From Alnus glutinosa (taxonomy: Eukaryota > Streptophyta > Magnoliopsida > Fagales > Betulaceae): a stretch of DNA of 64,000 nt. The notes beneath the pieces were generated by a model. It ran no database searches and was not told the origin of the DNA. It saw only the letters and a list, made by a program, of their open reading frames with translations. The DNA is taken from the NCBI RefSeq assembly GCF_958979055.1, contig NC_084890.1, positions 30,611,116 through 30,675,115 of the forward strand, in the 5' to 3' direction. Shown one piece after another: positions 12,501 to 24,863 of the stretch (position 1 is its first letter; each line of letters starts with the position of its first letter). The position numbers and the translations under genes are program-made.

Positions 12501-15500
12501 TATAAATCTGTAAAAAATTGTCAGACTGAAAGGACAGACCTCATGATGTTTGGTCGCCAGCCATTTTTCTGCCAAGAATCAAGGGCTGAACCCTTTAGAC
12601 CTTAGGTAATGCCAAAAGCAGCACTTTAATGAGGCATGACAAGGTCATCCTCTAATATACCAAAAATAAAAGAAACAGAGGAACAAGTTACATACACGTG
12701 TCTCATCTTGCTCAATCTATTAACATGATTCAGCTCTAAAACTTGGACCAAATGTTCTCAGCAAACATTTTACTCAATACAGTCAAGAACGCTTTTTATC
12801 AATCAACTACTACTAGGAGAAATAATCAAAACCTAAACTCACCAATTTGCAATTTATGTACAACTTATTTTCTCTGGTGATCTTGAGTTCACTGGTTATG
12901 GAGCTTACCTTATTGTTAGAGAAAGGAGAAAGGGGTGGTGGTTAACAGTTTACTCTCAATGGGACCGCCCCGGCTTCACTCTCATCAGCTGTACGATTTA
13001 CATTGTGAAATTAGATAGTGAATGTAAGCAAGTCTTTTCTTTGGCTGCACCACACTGCTTACTGATTCAGTTGCAGCTAGTAAGCAAGTCAAGTAAGACA
13101 GCTATTATTAAGTCGAGCTGCGGTACAGTCAAGTGCGTCACTGGTTACTTTGCTGTCAAAAGAAAGAACTAAACTTTAAAAACATTTTGGATCAATAGGA
13201 AGAAGAGTTGGCTAGCAATCTATTGGCAAAGTTCACGTCATGACAACTGATATGACGCAGAAAAATCCAACCCTGGAAAGGAGAAGGGCTGGTGGTGAGC
13301 ATTGTGAAAGTCAGGCCGATTGGTTGTCTTCATTCAGCAATGATGCAGAAGACGAACAAAACAAAGTGAGAGGCCAGGGGCAGGGAAAATCAGGCTCGAT
13401 TCCTGCTGGATGCACTTGGAATGTTCAGTTCAATTTCTGCTCATGGAGTTTATACACATAGCTCAACCTTATAGCTCATGGGGCGCTTCACTTGCTCACC
13501 ACTAATTCAAAACATTCACTCATTCCACAGCCCATACTCCAAATTAAGCCTTCTACAAACATAATAAATACACATGAAATTGCTCAAAAACAAGTAATCT
13601 TAGAAAGCCTGACAAGAACAGAAACACATGACATGCCATCAGTACATGAAATTTTTTGTGTAGCTGAATTGTTATGCCACTGAATTGAGTTGGAAGGCTT
13701 ATGACTATTTAGGTCAATATGATTTTTTTCAGAATATAAACCATCTTGTTGGTTACCAACTAACACACTAAAACTTAAGCCAACATTCAGCAATGAGCAA
13801 GCTAATCCTATCACACATTGTCTCCCAGGCCCCGAGAGGAAAAAAAAAATCACAACCATCTTACACATGATAATTTGATACCAACATGTGGTGGAATTCC
13901 CAACTGCAAATTATAGGCATTTAAATGGGCTAGTGGTTCTCTTAAAAGATTCAACTAATGTAGGTTTACAACGGTGCAAATGTCTTTTCAAATGAAGTGC
14001 TCAATATATAATGGAAACTCTCGAAACCTAGTCAAGCAAAGCCTAGTCAAAATTATCTCGGTCCTTCCCTAATTACCACCATCAAACTAAGCTCAACAGA
14101 TATGTATGCCAAAATATCCGTCATATTTTTGTTAATGATTTCATTCCATTTCACTTGGCCAAAAAAAAAAAAGCTTTCATTTTGGTCATAATTCTTGTTG
14201 CCATATATCCAGAAGACGAAAGACAAGACCATGTTAAAAGAATTAGCATTACATGCATGATTTAACATAATGAATTTTAGTACTAAGTTTAGTTGGTCAT
14301 ACCGGTATCCCTATTAACATTTAGACTATGGCTAGTGTTTTAACTATAATAACAATGTTTTAGAATTAATTATAAGGATTGTTTTTTTACATGTTTCTTC
14401 AAGACAATGTAATCCTAGTTTCCCCCATATGCCTCTTCTATCTGTATGAGAATCTAACTTTTAGATGAATATATAATACAGTATTTATTCATTATATATA
14501 GAGTAGTTCTTGGAAAGTAAAACATATTTAGTCCCATCTTGAAAGTACAACAATTTCTCTCTCCTTACCGGCCAGTGGACTTAAAAAGTGACTTTCTGTG
14601 AGAAATTTGAAAGTTAGATGGGAAAATTATTTAATGATCTTCAGTTCCAGCCACTTATCCTGCGAGCAAGCACTAAGCAGACAATGTAAAGTACATATCT
14701 ATTGCAACTTACTCATTTCAAGATGGTTAACATAAATTCCACAACAATTTCTTAGCATCTTCATTTCCAAGGGGGAGGAACGCTCCCAATCAATAAAAAT
14801 TGCAACAAATGACACATAAAAGCTGATGAGAGCTAATAAGTCGACCACATATCATTGTGACCAATTCCTTTTCCATCCACCCCGTGTATGACAAATTTAC
14901 TTCATTAATAAAGAAGGTACCCATAGGCTTAGTGCCACTGGCCTACACCAACTAAATCTAAAACAAACATCAGATGTATTAAGTATTATCGTTCTTGCTA
15001 ACGATACTTCTCTAGATAATGTATAACAAAAAAAAAAGCTTAGATAAAGTCACGTAAACACACACATCTGATTCTATGACTAATATAAATGTATCTCATG
15101 TGTAACATTTCAATCAAACTTCTCACTGAAGCAACAAATTTCAAATTAAACTAAGCTTCAGTTTAGCTATCAGTAAGCATAACAGTGGTGACTTCCATAT
15201 AGCCATCTTAAACTAACTTAACTCTAGTCCTAAAGACCCCCAGCCAGCAGAACCTTTTCAGATTAAGAATTGAAACTGGGTAGAGAGCGTCACCATCCTT
15301 CACTCAAGCAACTGCAACACCATTCTTCCAAACATCCTCATGTCATATGCCAATTCCATATCTAATGGCTATTTGTTTCAAACAATTAAACAAGGAAGTC
15401 CAAATAGTGAATTAAATTTGATTATCCGATATTTTAAAGAAACTTTATTCAGGTTGACAAACACTTTTTGGTAAGAACTCTTCTTTTAAATTTGTATTGT

Positions 15501-16380
15501 TATTTGTTCTTAATCATTATCATGCATAATATCTCGATTGAATTGTATGATAAATAGGTTCTCACCTTGTCAAGAAAAGTTAAGAGGAAACAAATTAACA
15601 TTTCAACGTGGACAGGCAGCATCAAATTTTGATAGTCAAATTGTACGAAACTTATCATGCAAGGGTATGTCAAGATTGCAGTAAATAGTTTTTGCACTGA
15701 TAAAAAAAAACTGTCACTAGCTGGCTATATTAAAAACAAAATAAACATACATGAGAGACAACTTTCAAACTTAAAGAGTAAAAGAGTATTGGTCAAATTT
15801 CAGAACTGAAAGGCATTGGGAATGGACAGGGCAATGAACGGGAAGGCGGATGTTTTGAGTAGAAGAATAGTTGACCAAGTATCACAAAGTAATTAAGATG
15901 ATGGATGAGACAAGCACACATACACAATACACCTGGCATACTGGACATCAAATTGGATGGCCTCCATTATTCTTACCAAATTAACAACATTGCTAGTTAA
16001 CTGAAGAGTTTGTCACATCAAGAATCAAGACCAAATATGTCCAGGAGCAATCCAATAACCAACAGTAGGAAAGATTTGATGGAACTGTGGGTGCACAAAA
16101 CAAAAATGAGCATGGGGCAATAGAGGCGCGAAATTGAGAGGAAATCCCATAGCAAAGCAATGATTACTTAAAGCTTGTCTGATCACAACATCAATGTCTT
16201 GTGTTTTTGTGCATGGATTGTAAAGTAACATATGCAGCCTTCACATATTGATGAGGTCAAGAAGAAATGTTTGAGCACATACTAAAATTAATTGAATGCC
16301 AATATCAGATTATGTCTAATTGAATTGAAAAATCTGCAGAAGCTGTGGGACTTGAATGAAGTCAATATAGTCAATATAAG
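9510..16380. other. Long gene-free stretch; possible minus-strand non-coding transcript
   Basis: No reading frame here resembles a known protein; the longest (9953-10396, minus, 147 codons) is a hydrophobic low-complexity frame. Base composition is less AT-rich than true intergenic DNA. On the minus strand, splice-like signals exist, for example AATAAG|GTAAGCTCC with the break at 12909/12908 and a TGCAG acceptor near 10988. A spliced non-coding RNA or an unrecognised gene is possible, but the evidence is only compositional. Confidence 0.35.
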
Positions 16381-16382
16381 AC

Positions 16383-16411
16383 AAACAAAAAAAAACAGTA
16401 AAGAAAAAAAG

Positions 16412-16448
<37 letters not shown>
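16383..16448. repeat. Poly-A tract downstream of HSFA4
   Basis: A-rich run ending in about 36 uninterrupted A residues, 150-215 bp beyond the HSFA4 stop codon. It could be a retroposon tail or a simple expansion. Confidence 0.85.
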
Positions 16449-16449
<1 letters not shown>

Positions 16450-16598
16450 AGAAATCTATTTATAACCAGAACAAACCGTTTCATACCTAAATTTATTACA
16501 TGTAAGCCACTGGGGCATGTATCAAGGAATCCACTGATATCAAGTTCTCTCAGCTGAAGTACGATGCCCCATCTGCTCAGCAAGGTTATTTACATTCC

Positions 16599-17885
16599 TT
16601 ATCTACCACTAAAATTTGCCATTATCGCCAGGTTTGGTTTCATTCTTTCTGCCATCGATTCCTTTCTTTCTGACTGAATTTCCTGAGTGTCTGATGAACC
16701 AGGGTTCTCAGTCAAGAACTGTTCCCAGAATACATCATTGACCCCAGTTGGCATAGGAGTAGAAGTCCCAACTGCTTGTTCTTTAGAGGCAACAGGCTCA
16801 ACAGGCTCCAGAGCAGCAGCTGTAGCAGGTTCAGAGTTCATGTCAATTCCAGGGGATTTAGGCCGACTGTCAACATTAAGCTGTATGCAAGATATACCCG
16901 GGCTACCAGAACAACTTGTAGATTCATCTAATTCCCCATTGGAGTTTTTACTGTAAGTTTGACCAATATCATTTACAATATTCTCCCAAAATGAAAATGA
17001 TGACTCCAATTGCTCCAAGGGCTCCATGTTTGATGTCAAAGCAGAAGCACTGGCCCCACTTTCTCTAGGTACAATTTGGGAAGTTCCCATCTGATTATCT
17101 TCAATGCTGGCTTCATCATAGAAGTAACCGATTCTTGGCAATCTTCTCTTTCTATCATGATTTTCCAATTGGGTCAGAAGATTCAAAGCAAGCCCCGGTT
17201 TCCGCAAGACTCGAGCCACAGAAGACATCATAGTTTCCTGCCGCCGCTCTATTTGCTGCAAACGATCCCTTAATACCTGGACTTGCAGATCGAAACCTCG
17301 CCGCTCCTCTTCATGTCTCTGTAACTCCAAAAAAAGCTGCTCTTTCTCATGTTTAAGCCTCTCAATCTCCTCCTTCAAACTCTGTCTTTCGGATTCACTT
17401 AAAGGAGATGCATTTCCTTGTCCTTGTAGATTCTGCAATGAATGGCTATGAACAGGTTTACGTCTGTGTATGTTTTTTAAAAGGTGTGGCTGACCTCTTA
17501 TAAATTCCTCATTTGCAAATTCCCATTGTTCCGGATCAACTTTTCTAAACCCCTATCAAACGGATAATATAAATCAATCAATTCAGTTCAACACAATTCA
17601 ACTCAAATCAAGAAAATGAAATCATACAACAATTTATTAGACAAAGCTAATAAAAGTGAATTGGCTTACATATGTATTGAGCTGTCTAATGAAGCTTGAG
17701 AAGTTATTGTGCTTGAAGAACCTGGGCAGCAAATCCTTCGCGAACTCCGGTGGATTCCACACGACAAAGCTCTTATTACTCGGGCCCCATGAAACAACTG
17801 AGTTCGTCGAGGGATCATCCACCATCTCATACGTCTTTACAAGGAACGGAGGCAGAGAATTCGAACCACCCTGAGCTTCATCCAT
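16599..17885 (-). CDS. HSFA4: Class A4 heat-shock transcription factor
   Basis: Two exons, 17885-17670 and 17552-16599, joined in phase 0 exactly where plant HSF genes are split inside the DNA-binding domain (RQLNTY / [10 protein letters not shown]), giving 389 aa. The winged-helix domain spans residues ~11-104 ([42 protein letters not shown]). A coiled-coil HR-A/B oligomerisation region spans ~124-188, with a basic NLS RKRRLPR near 206-212. Two AHA activation motifs follow: [12 protein letters not shown] (~257-268) and [13 protein letters not shown] (~345-357). The N-terminus [14 protein letters not shown] and both AHA motifs point to the HSFA4 subgroup, activators linked to heat, oxidative and metal stress. 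HSFs bind nGAAn repeats as trimers. Assignment to A4a versus A4c is not made. Confidence 0.95.
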
Positions 17886-18555
17886 CCTTAATCCCCGATT
17901 CCTAGTCACAAACCTTAAACCCCCAATACCCAAATATCCCCAAAATCACACAGAGAAAAGATAAATCAATCAAGCTCTCAATTTCCTAGTATACCCAGAA
18001 CCAAGAATTTCATTTGCAAAAAACCCTTTTATCTTAACCCCAAGCTTCAAATTCAACCAAAGCAAGAACCTTAAACCCCCAAATACCCCAATATCCACGA
18101 AATCACATAGAGAAAAGAAAAAACAATCAAACTCTCAATTTCCTTGTATACCCAGAACCCCAAGCTTCAAATTCAAACAGAACAAAACATTAAGCTTCAA
18201 ATTCAATCAAAGCGAGAACCTTTCTTTACCCACAGCAATGGAATCCAAAAACTCAATCAAATCCAAACAAAACAAAACCCCAATAAAACCCACTATTTCG
18301 AATCCACCAGAAACACCCCCCCAAGTCTTGTTGAGCTCATATTACCTGGAAATTCCACAGACCCTTGAATCCCACCACGAGTTCTCGAACTTTACCGGAT
18401 CAAAAGTCACAGAACCTCCAGGAAATGAAGTCCTACGAAGTCAACTCATCTTAGAATGCCAATTAGACCCGCCAAATCCCAAAGAATTCGCGAATCGACA
18501 GGCAAGCTTTTCCCTTTACCCCTAATGCAAAAATCCGGAATCTGAGAGAGAACAG
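17886..18555 (-). promoter_or_regulatory. HSFA4 5' leader with predicted leader intron and mini-uORF
   Basis: No in-frame ATG precedes the start at 17885. A strong donor (TTTCCAG|GTAATATG, break at 18346/18345) and a plausible acceptor (GTGACTAG|GAATC, break at 17902/17901) suggest a ~444-nt intron in the 5' UTR. The remaining leader exon contains one upstream ATG, in ATGAGTTGA (18449-18441), a two-codon uORF (Met-Ser-stop) that could tune translation. Splicing is inferred from signals only. Confidence 0.5.
17911..18222. repeat. Tandem duplication in HSFA4 leader
   Basis: Two copies of a ~156-bp unit, 17911-18066 and 18067-18222. Both start aaccttaaaccccc and carry tctcaatttcct.gtataccc and ccaagcttcaaattcaa. 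The second copy has an internal rearrangement with a repeated aagcttcaaattcaa. It lies within the predicted leader intron. Confidence 0.75.
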
Positions 18556-18578
18556 TTGGCTGTATATATTTGATATTT

Positions 18579-18587
18579 CTATATATA
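18579..18587 (-). promoter_or_regulatory. TATA box of HSFA4
   Basis: Minus-strand TATATATAG, about 30 bp before the expected transcription start near 18550. A second TATATATA-like run (18561-18569) lies closer to the leader. Inferred from position only. Confidence 0.45.
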
Positions 18588-18682
18588 CACCAAAACCCAG
18601 CAGTTCATTTCTGTTATTAGTTGGAAAAAAACCCAACCATTTGACCAGCCCTTTACTGTACCATTAACGTTAATTAATCCAA

Positions 18683-18709
18683 AATATATATATATATATA
18701 TATATATAT
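18683..18709. repeat. (TA)n microsatellite
   Basis: Short TA dinucleotide run upstream of the HSFA4 promoter, followed by poly-T. Confidence 0.9.
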
Positions 18710-19194
18710 TTTTTGAAGGAAATGAAAACTTGTAGCGAAAGTAACAACAACGTCAACTTAATAACCAAAATTTGACTTTTAAAAAAAGTTTTTTAAAAAA
18801 TTAATTTGATTTGATGTAACATATATTTCTCTATTATTTAAAGTATATATATTTTTCAGTATTAGGTTTTGGAAATAAGACAGGGCAGAGCAGGTATTGA
18901 CTTGGCTCAAACGCGTAAAACCCACGAACGAATTCACTGTCGCTATGTTAATATGGCTGATCAACACTAAGCCTCAATTAGTGATTTATTTGGGTTTCAT
19001 GCAAGAGGAGATGCAGCATGCAACCCGAATTGAGAACCAGGCTTTAGGTTTAGCTCACCCTTACGTGATCACGACCCTTTGTCCTGCCCATTGTAGCAAG
19101 TGTGTCGCCTAGGGTATTATATGGGTAACATCATCCTCACCTTTTTCTGTTTTAGGGTTCCAAATTGAATGATGGCAACTAAACATCTTGATGA

Positions 19195-19475
19195 ACTTTA
19201 ATTTTGTAGATGAGGAGTACGATTTTAAATCAAATTGTAAAAATTATATTGTTTGAGAATACATTTTTTAAAATTTACGGTTTTAAAAAAAAAAAAAAAT
19301 TGTATTTTCAAATCGCATGTAACGGGTGCTTTTTCTTAAAGACTAAACTATAATTCTATAACTAAATACTTAATTATATTTTTAAATATCGCATTTTCAA
19401 ATTACATTTTTTGAAATCACTATTTTTAGATTGAATGTTTGAAAATCTCAAACCCCAACAGACCCTTAAGAAATA
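19195..19475. mobile_element. Degraded MITE-like repeat
   Basis: Rich in gattttaaatcaaattg, attttcaaatcgcatg and attttcaaattacatttttt motifs, ending in atctcaaaccccaacagacc. The same vocabulary and an ending of the same kind occur in the MITE at 62581-62894, suggesting one family. Ends are approximate. Confidence 0.4.
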
Positions 19476-19479
19476 GTTT

Positions 19480-20140
19480 AGCTCTACGATTTCGTATGCT
19501 AAAAATATGTTTTTAAACGAAGAAAAATAAAATAAATAATTGTGTTTTTAAAAATACATAATTTTAAATATCAAACTACAATTTTATTAAATATTTAACT
19601 AGATTTTCAAATAACACTTTGAAACCGTTACTTTAAATCACAAGTTTTTAGATTACAAACCTGCATAACGACTTAATCCAATATCTTATGACACAAGCCG
19701 ACAATAACGGTACACCAACTGTTTGTGTTCTGGAAGTCATCCCAATTGAATATACATTTTTACTAGGTAATCAAATTATTTTGTTTAATTAATAATTTTT
19801 TTTTTTAAGTGCATTCTGTGTAACATTAAAGAATAAATAGATATTTAGAAACTAAATAAATAAATAAAAATCAAGCAACTATTTATCTTAAAATTAAAAG
19901 ACATAAAATATATATATGAAAGGACCAGCCAAGTTGAAGCTGCATGAGTTCAAGTGGTTTGAATTTCATTTGCTTGCGTGTGGCGGTGCTAATTTATTAC
20001 ACTCATGTTATATGAGTTGATATAATCTATTTCAAATGGCATGCCCTTTTATTTTTTAAATAATTAATATTATAAGCCAATTAAAACCCGTTATGGGACA
20101 TGAATATAAAAAGTAGCATATTCTTCAGAAATTGTAGATT
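19480..20140. other. Intergenic, AT-rich, no gene seen
   Basis: No conserved coding frame. Further attttaaatatcaaactac-type motifs suggest more decayed repeats. Confidence 0.5.
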
Positions 20141-20149
20141 CTCTATTCT

Positions 20150-20312
20150 CAAAAAATAATACTACATATCACATAAATATCTCATAAAATTGACGTGATA
20201 ATATCTAATAGCCTTTCATTTAAACAATAGTTAATCCAATGGCTATTAGACCTTATCACGTCAACTTTATAAAAAATTTGTGTGGTACGTAACATTACGC
20301 ATTCTTAAACTC
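20150..20312. mobile_element. MITE with inverted arms
   Basis: Left arm aaaattgacgtgataatatctaatagcc pairs with the right arm ggctattagaccttatcacgtcaacttt. Outer parts pair weakly (taatactacatatcacata with tgtggtacgtaacatta). Size and structure fit a foldback MITE without coding capacity. Confidence 0.65.
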
Positions 20313-20319
20313 TCAGGAT

Positions 20320-21155
20320 TTTCTTGGATTTTATTTGTATTATGAAATGTAATGTGAACTTAGGAAAATGGTTTTTACTTAGAAAGATACTCAACATTTA
20401 TTTATTTATTTATTTTATAACTTATTGACACGCGTTAGCATGTGATTGAAATGTGTTAAATTTTGTTTAGTGATCGGCGGGACTCAAATCACATGCTGAC
20501 ATATGTCAACAAATTATGAAAAAAGTAGTAGATTTAGAATTACTCTTTTATTTATAGGGTTGATAATTGATTGAAATTTTTTTTCCTTTAAATTAGTCTA
20601 TAAAATTGTCATATATACATTAAATATGTGAGAATCATATATTTTTAATATTATGAAAGAACTTCTTCTAATTTAGTTTGGAAAAAAAAAACTCTTTTTA
20701 TCATTTGAAAAAAATAATATTTATTAGCACTTGTTAACATGTAATTAGCGAAGCCACGTCCATGCACTACAAAAATTTAACATCGTCCTGGTGCTGGCAT
20801 TAATAAATTGTAAAAAAAAAAAAAAAATTGTAAATCTAATTAGAATTTTCTTGAAATTTGGTTGATTAGTAGAGATAACTAGAAGATCAATGAATGAAAG
20901 GCATTGACTATTACACAGCGTAGGTTTAGCTTGATTGGGCGGGTGACACATGGCGCTCTCTGTCTCTCCGTATGATTTGGATGACTTGGGTAGAAATGTT
21001 TGACTTTTATCCTCAATGTTTTGTCTTTTATGTGGGTGTGGGTGTCTCCCTCTATCTCTATATACGTGTCAGTGTGTGACGTGTGTGCTTTCGTGGCTAT
21101 CTCTACTCCACGGGATTTACCCCCGCTCCAAGAAAGTGATATCGTCAGGGATTAT

Positions 21156-21190
<35 letters not shown>

Positions 21191-21210
21191 ATTATTATTT
21201 ATTTATTTAA
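20320..21210. other. Intergenic, no gene seen
   Basis: AT-rich with homopolymer tracts (20814-20827, poly-T 21158-21186). No coding frame with family resemblance. Confidence 0.5.
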
Positions 21211-21217
21211 TAAAATT

Positions 21218-21592
21218 TAGAGTTAAATATATTATAGCCCCAAACTACTACTCTTTTTCTGGATGACCCCCAAACTATTAATGCTTAGATTCTGGCCCTC
21301 CAAATTATCACTCTCTGATTTATTGGCTTCATCCGTCTATTTATGCCGTCAATTCTAACAGAAATTTGTCAAAAATTTGAAAATACCTCTCCCTTAATCG
21401 TAGAAATTTCAAAGTGTAGGAGGGGTATTTTCAGATTTATGTTTATAATTTACGGCATAAATGGACGGATGAGGCTAAAAAATCAAAAAGTGATAGTTTG
21501 GAAAGTCAAAATCTAAGCATTGATAGTTTAAAGGGCCATCAAAAAAATAGCGATAGTTCGAAGGGTTAAAATATATATATTCCTAAAATTTA
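21218..21592. mobile_element. Long foldback element
   Basis: The left arm, with ttctggccctccaaattatc, ttggcttcatccgtctattt and atgccgtcaat, is complementary to the right arm, with acggcataaatggacggatg, gatagtttggaaagtcaaaa and gatagtttaaagggccatc. Total length is about 375 bp, non-coding. It has the same architecture as the elements at 6.0, 9.1, 36.9 and 43.3 kb. Confidence 0.7.
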
Positions 21593-21599
21593 AATGTAG

Positions 21600-23060
21600 G
21601 CATCTCCCTACGTCCGCCGTACGCGTGCTTTGAACTTGGCTCCCTTACTTTTGAAGGAAGAACTTATTACTTATTATAATGGTGGCTCCTTGTCTTTAAA
21701 GGGAATAAATTATGGGGCTATTCATAATGGTTGAAAAAGATGTTAAGGTGCCCTTATTTTCAAATCATCGTGGAATTGTTTTTATTTCATCCTCTTTTGT
21801 AAGATATTTTCTAAATCGTTTGAATTGGCAAACTATATACATATTGAGGTTTGAATTTTTTTTATTAAAAATAATATTATTTAATAAACTGTTATATATA
21901 TAATTAAAATAACATAACAGTAAAAATCAGCATTTAAATCAACAAAAAATAAAAAAAATAAATAACTGATTTTTACTGTCATATCACCATAGTCATATGA
22001 CAATATAATAGTCTACTAAATAATCTTTATATGTTATTAACGAAGTATTTGGTAAGAAACCATTTAAAAGCTCACCGCTTATACATGTGTTAATAAAGTA
22101 TAATTTTCAGTTTAATCTACTAAAGTGACATATGAGTAAAATACGTATGAAAATTGTATACTCTATTAAAAATTAATATATATTTTAAACATATATTAAT
22201 TTATTAGACTGAAATGAAAGAAATTTCTTCCACCATATTTGAAAGAAAAATTTGTCTTAATTGTTATTAAAGAAAAATATGGAGTTTGTTTTCTTATTTT
22301 AATCACCTTCTAGAAAATTAGTCTTATTATAAATTTGATTATGTCCGACACTATGATGAAAGAAGAGTGGTGACACGAATGAGAACAGGGCACAACAAGG
22401 AAATATTAATTTCTGAAAATGCAAATTAATATGTATGAAGTCACTTTCGTATTAAATCAGGGTAATTTTATATTGGGCTAATTTGTCGTTGAATATTATT
22501 ATTATGTCTTTGCAAATTGCTGTGAACCACTTCAGCTTCAGTTGTCACTTTCTGGTAGTTAAATGTTTTAACAATGTCTGCATCAGCCGTCAGAGATCGG
22601 ATTGGGCCTCGGTCCATTAGATTGGGCTGCCCGAACTTCAGAAAAGGACACACCTGATGCCAATGGTTGCCCACAAGTCACGACATTATTATGTCTGTTT
22701 GACCAATTGTTTGCCTGTTCGGTTGATTTGATCAGCTCAATGTAACAACCACATATGCAGCCAATCCTATGGTTTTTTGGTTTTGGGCCAAAACATAGCA
22801 AAATCCTTAATCCCATGTCCACTTATTTATTATAATCTAATTAAAGAAATGTTAAAAACTACTCTCTCATCTTATTCTTGTCTTACTGGGTTACCGTCGT
22901 AATGTTCATTAATCCTTAAATTCAGCCATTATTTAAAAAAAAAAAAAAAAAGTTTATAGATATTGTCACGTCAATCCAATAAAATAGAAGTTTAGTTTTT
23001 AGGATTACTCTTCCAATTAACGTTATTTTTTGAATTCAGAAAATCTTTAACTATAGGGGA
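21600..23060. other. Intergenic, no gene seen
   Basis: AT-rich. Frames at 21712-21903 and 22468-22822 have no recognisable homology. Confidence 0.5.
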
Positions 23061-23070
23061 GTGATCCTTA

Positions 23071-23182
23071 CACTCACACTACACAACAATGACACAACAC
23101 TAAGGCACAATAGAGTGGGGTCCATGTGTGGGCCCCACTCCATTGTGTCTTAGTGTTGTACCATTGTTGTGTAGTGTGAGTG
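23071..23182. repeat. Near-perfect 50-bp hairpin (MITE)
   Basis: Left arm 23071-23120 (starts cactcacactacacaacaat) and right arm 23133-23182 (ends attgttgtgtagtgtgagtg) are reverse complements with about 4 mismatches in 50. The loop is only 12 nt. It is most likely a compact MITE; a transcript would form long dsRNA. Confidence 0.85.
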
Positions 23183-23189
23183 TTTTAAT

Positions 23190-23825
23190 CATTTCTCTTA
23201 ACTATAAGTTATTAAAATAAAATAAATCAAAGAATATTTAAGGACACTCTAAAAAAAGTATTTGTTAAAATGATAAATTCTAAAATATTTAATCAAAATT
23301 AGTGTTTAAAATTGTAGAAACTTCATTGATAAAAAGAGGAAAAAAAAATAAAATCAACCTACCTAGTTTTACCGAGTTACAATTAGCCTCTTGAGGCTGA
23401 ACACTATTTAGGATAAGTAGAAAACACAAATGGCTCTCTAGACCCAAATTATGTCCAAAGTTTTGACGAAAATCATTAGAGTATCACATCAGTATTGATT
23501 ATTGTGACGGATGTAATGTACAATAAATAAATAAAAAATGACCAAAAAAATAATAATAGAAGGAGTGGCCAAACAACACCCTCAAAATCTTTTCTTTTTT
23601 ATTTTTATAATTTTAATTTGTGGATAATTTGTATAATTTTTTTAGTATAAATGACATGTGGCATGATATAATTGATGCTGAAGTGACACTTTCAATGGTT
23701 TCCATCAAAATTTTATAAGAAAGTTTAGTGTAAAAATTTATGTGTTTTTTTTGCTTATCTTGCCAAGTGTCCGGTCGTTTTTTAAATCCTATGAAATTTA
23801 GAAAATTATTTTGACCGATTTTTTA
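23190..23825. other. Intergenic, AT-rich, no gene seen
   Basis: No conserved coding frame or clear repeat structure was recognised. Confidence 0.5.
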
Positions 23826-23839
23826 TTTTTTTTAAAGAA

Positions 23840-24195
23840 AAAAGAAAAGCTTGAAAGCCCTATATCCGTTACAGTGGGATGCAAGTGCAATGCCTCGTGG
23901 GTGGCGGGCATATCGGGCATCACGTGACCCCACCGGTTTAACGGATATGATTAGAACAGAAGGAGGTCCCCACCACATCCAACCAACTCCCGCAATCGGT
24001 GCCACGCACAAAGAGCCAAAAGCCAAAAGCCAAAAAGCAATGAGCGGACCCAACGGCCAGATCCCAATCCAGTTAATTTATGACCCGTTGGAGTCCGCGG
24101 CGCACGTGCGCAAGGTGGTTGAATTTTTGTACGAATTTACTTGCTGTATTATTCTTGGGCCTTACGTCTCACGATTTTGCCCAAAAGGGTAGGCG
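23840..24195. other. GC-rich island without recognised gene
   Basis: Composition rises sharply compared with its flanks. It includes a CACGTG-type core (cgcacgtgcg near 24100), a 4-fold gccaaaa repeat near 24018 and overlapping 113- and 73-codon frames on opposite strands. Neither frame is recognisable. It could be a former promoter or gene end, or a transposon fragment. Confidence 0.4.
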
Positions 24196-24229
24196 GCTAT
24201 TGAATTTTCAGTGAATAAAATATTCTACA

Positions 24230-24490
24230 CTTTTTTTTATTATAATTTATTTGCATGAATTTAGTGATGGTCCATATTTTTATAAAAATAAAAAAGTGTG
24301 GCGTAAACTTTAATTTAACCTTATTTTTACACTGATGTGATAAATATTATGTAGATTGATAATTATTGTAAACATTATATAAACCATATTTTAACCTTAA
24401 TGTGATAAATATTATATAGATTGTCACATTAATATGTAAATATAGTAAACATTATATAAACCTAATAATTAACATTTTAAAAATTAACAT
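24230..24490. repeat. Short tandem duplication, AT-rich
   Basis: A unit starting atgtgataaatattat.tagattg and running to gtaaacattatataaacc occurs twice in a row (about 24336-24402 and 24410-24475), with moderate divergence. Confidence 0.5.
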
Positions 24491-24863
24491 GACAAAATAT
24501 AATAAATGACATGCAAAATTGCAAACTGTCACATGATCAGAGGCTTAACTAGGTAGGGCCTTGGGGGTTAATGCCCTAATGCCCCCAAAATTTTAAAATT
24601 ATCCTTAATTTTTTTTTAATTTTTTTTATATGTAATATCCCATCAAAAATTAACTTTTTACCCTCAAAAGTCTTTTTTTTTTTTTTTTTTTTTTTGAGTT
24701 TTGTCCCTCCACATTTAAATGTGTGTAAGACATAATAATGCTTTTGATAAAACAAATAAAAAATGCAGAGATATAAAAGAAAATTTTCAAGTATGAATAA
24801 ATTTTGCAAATGAGTGGCATATTTATTGATGAAGAAGTGTCTTTTTAAAACCAGAATGCAGCG

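Noticed and set aside
17885..17933. N-terminal extension of HSFA4 (16 residues)
   Set aside because: It would need a non-ATG start; known family members begin MDEAQGG, matching the ATG at 17885.
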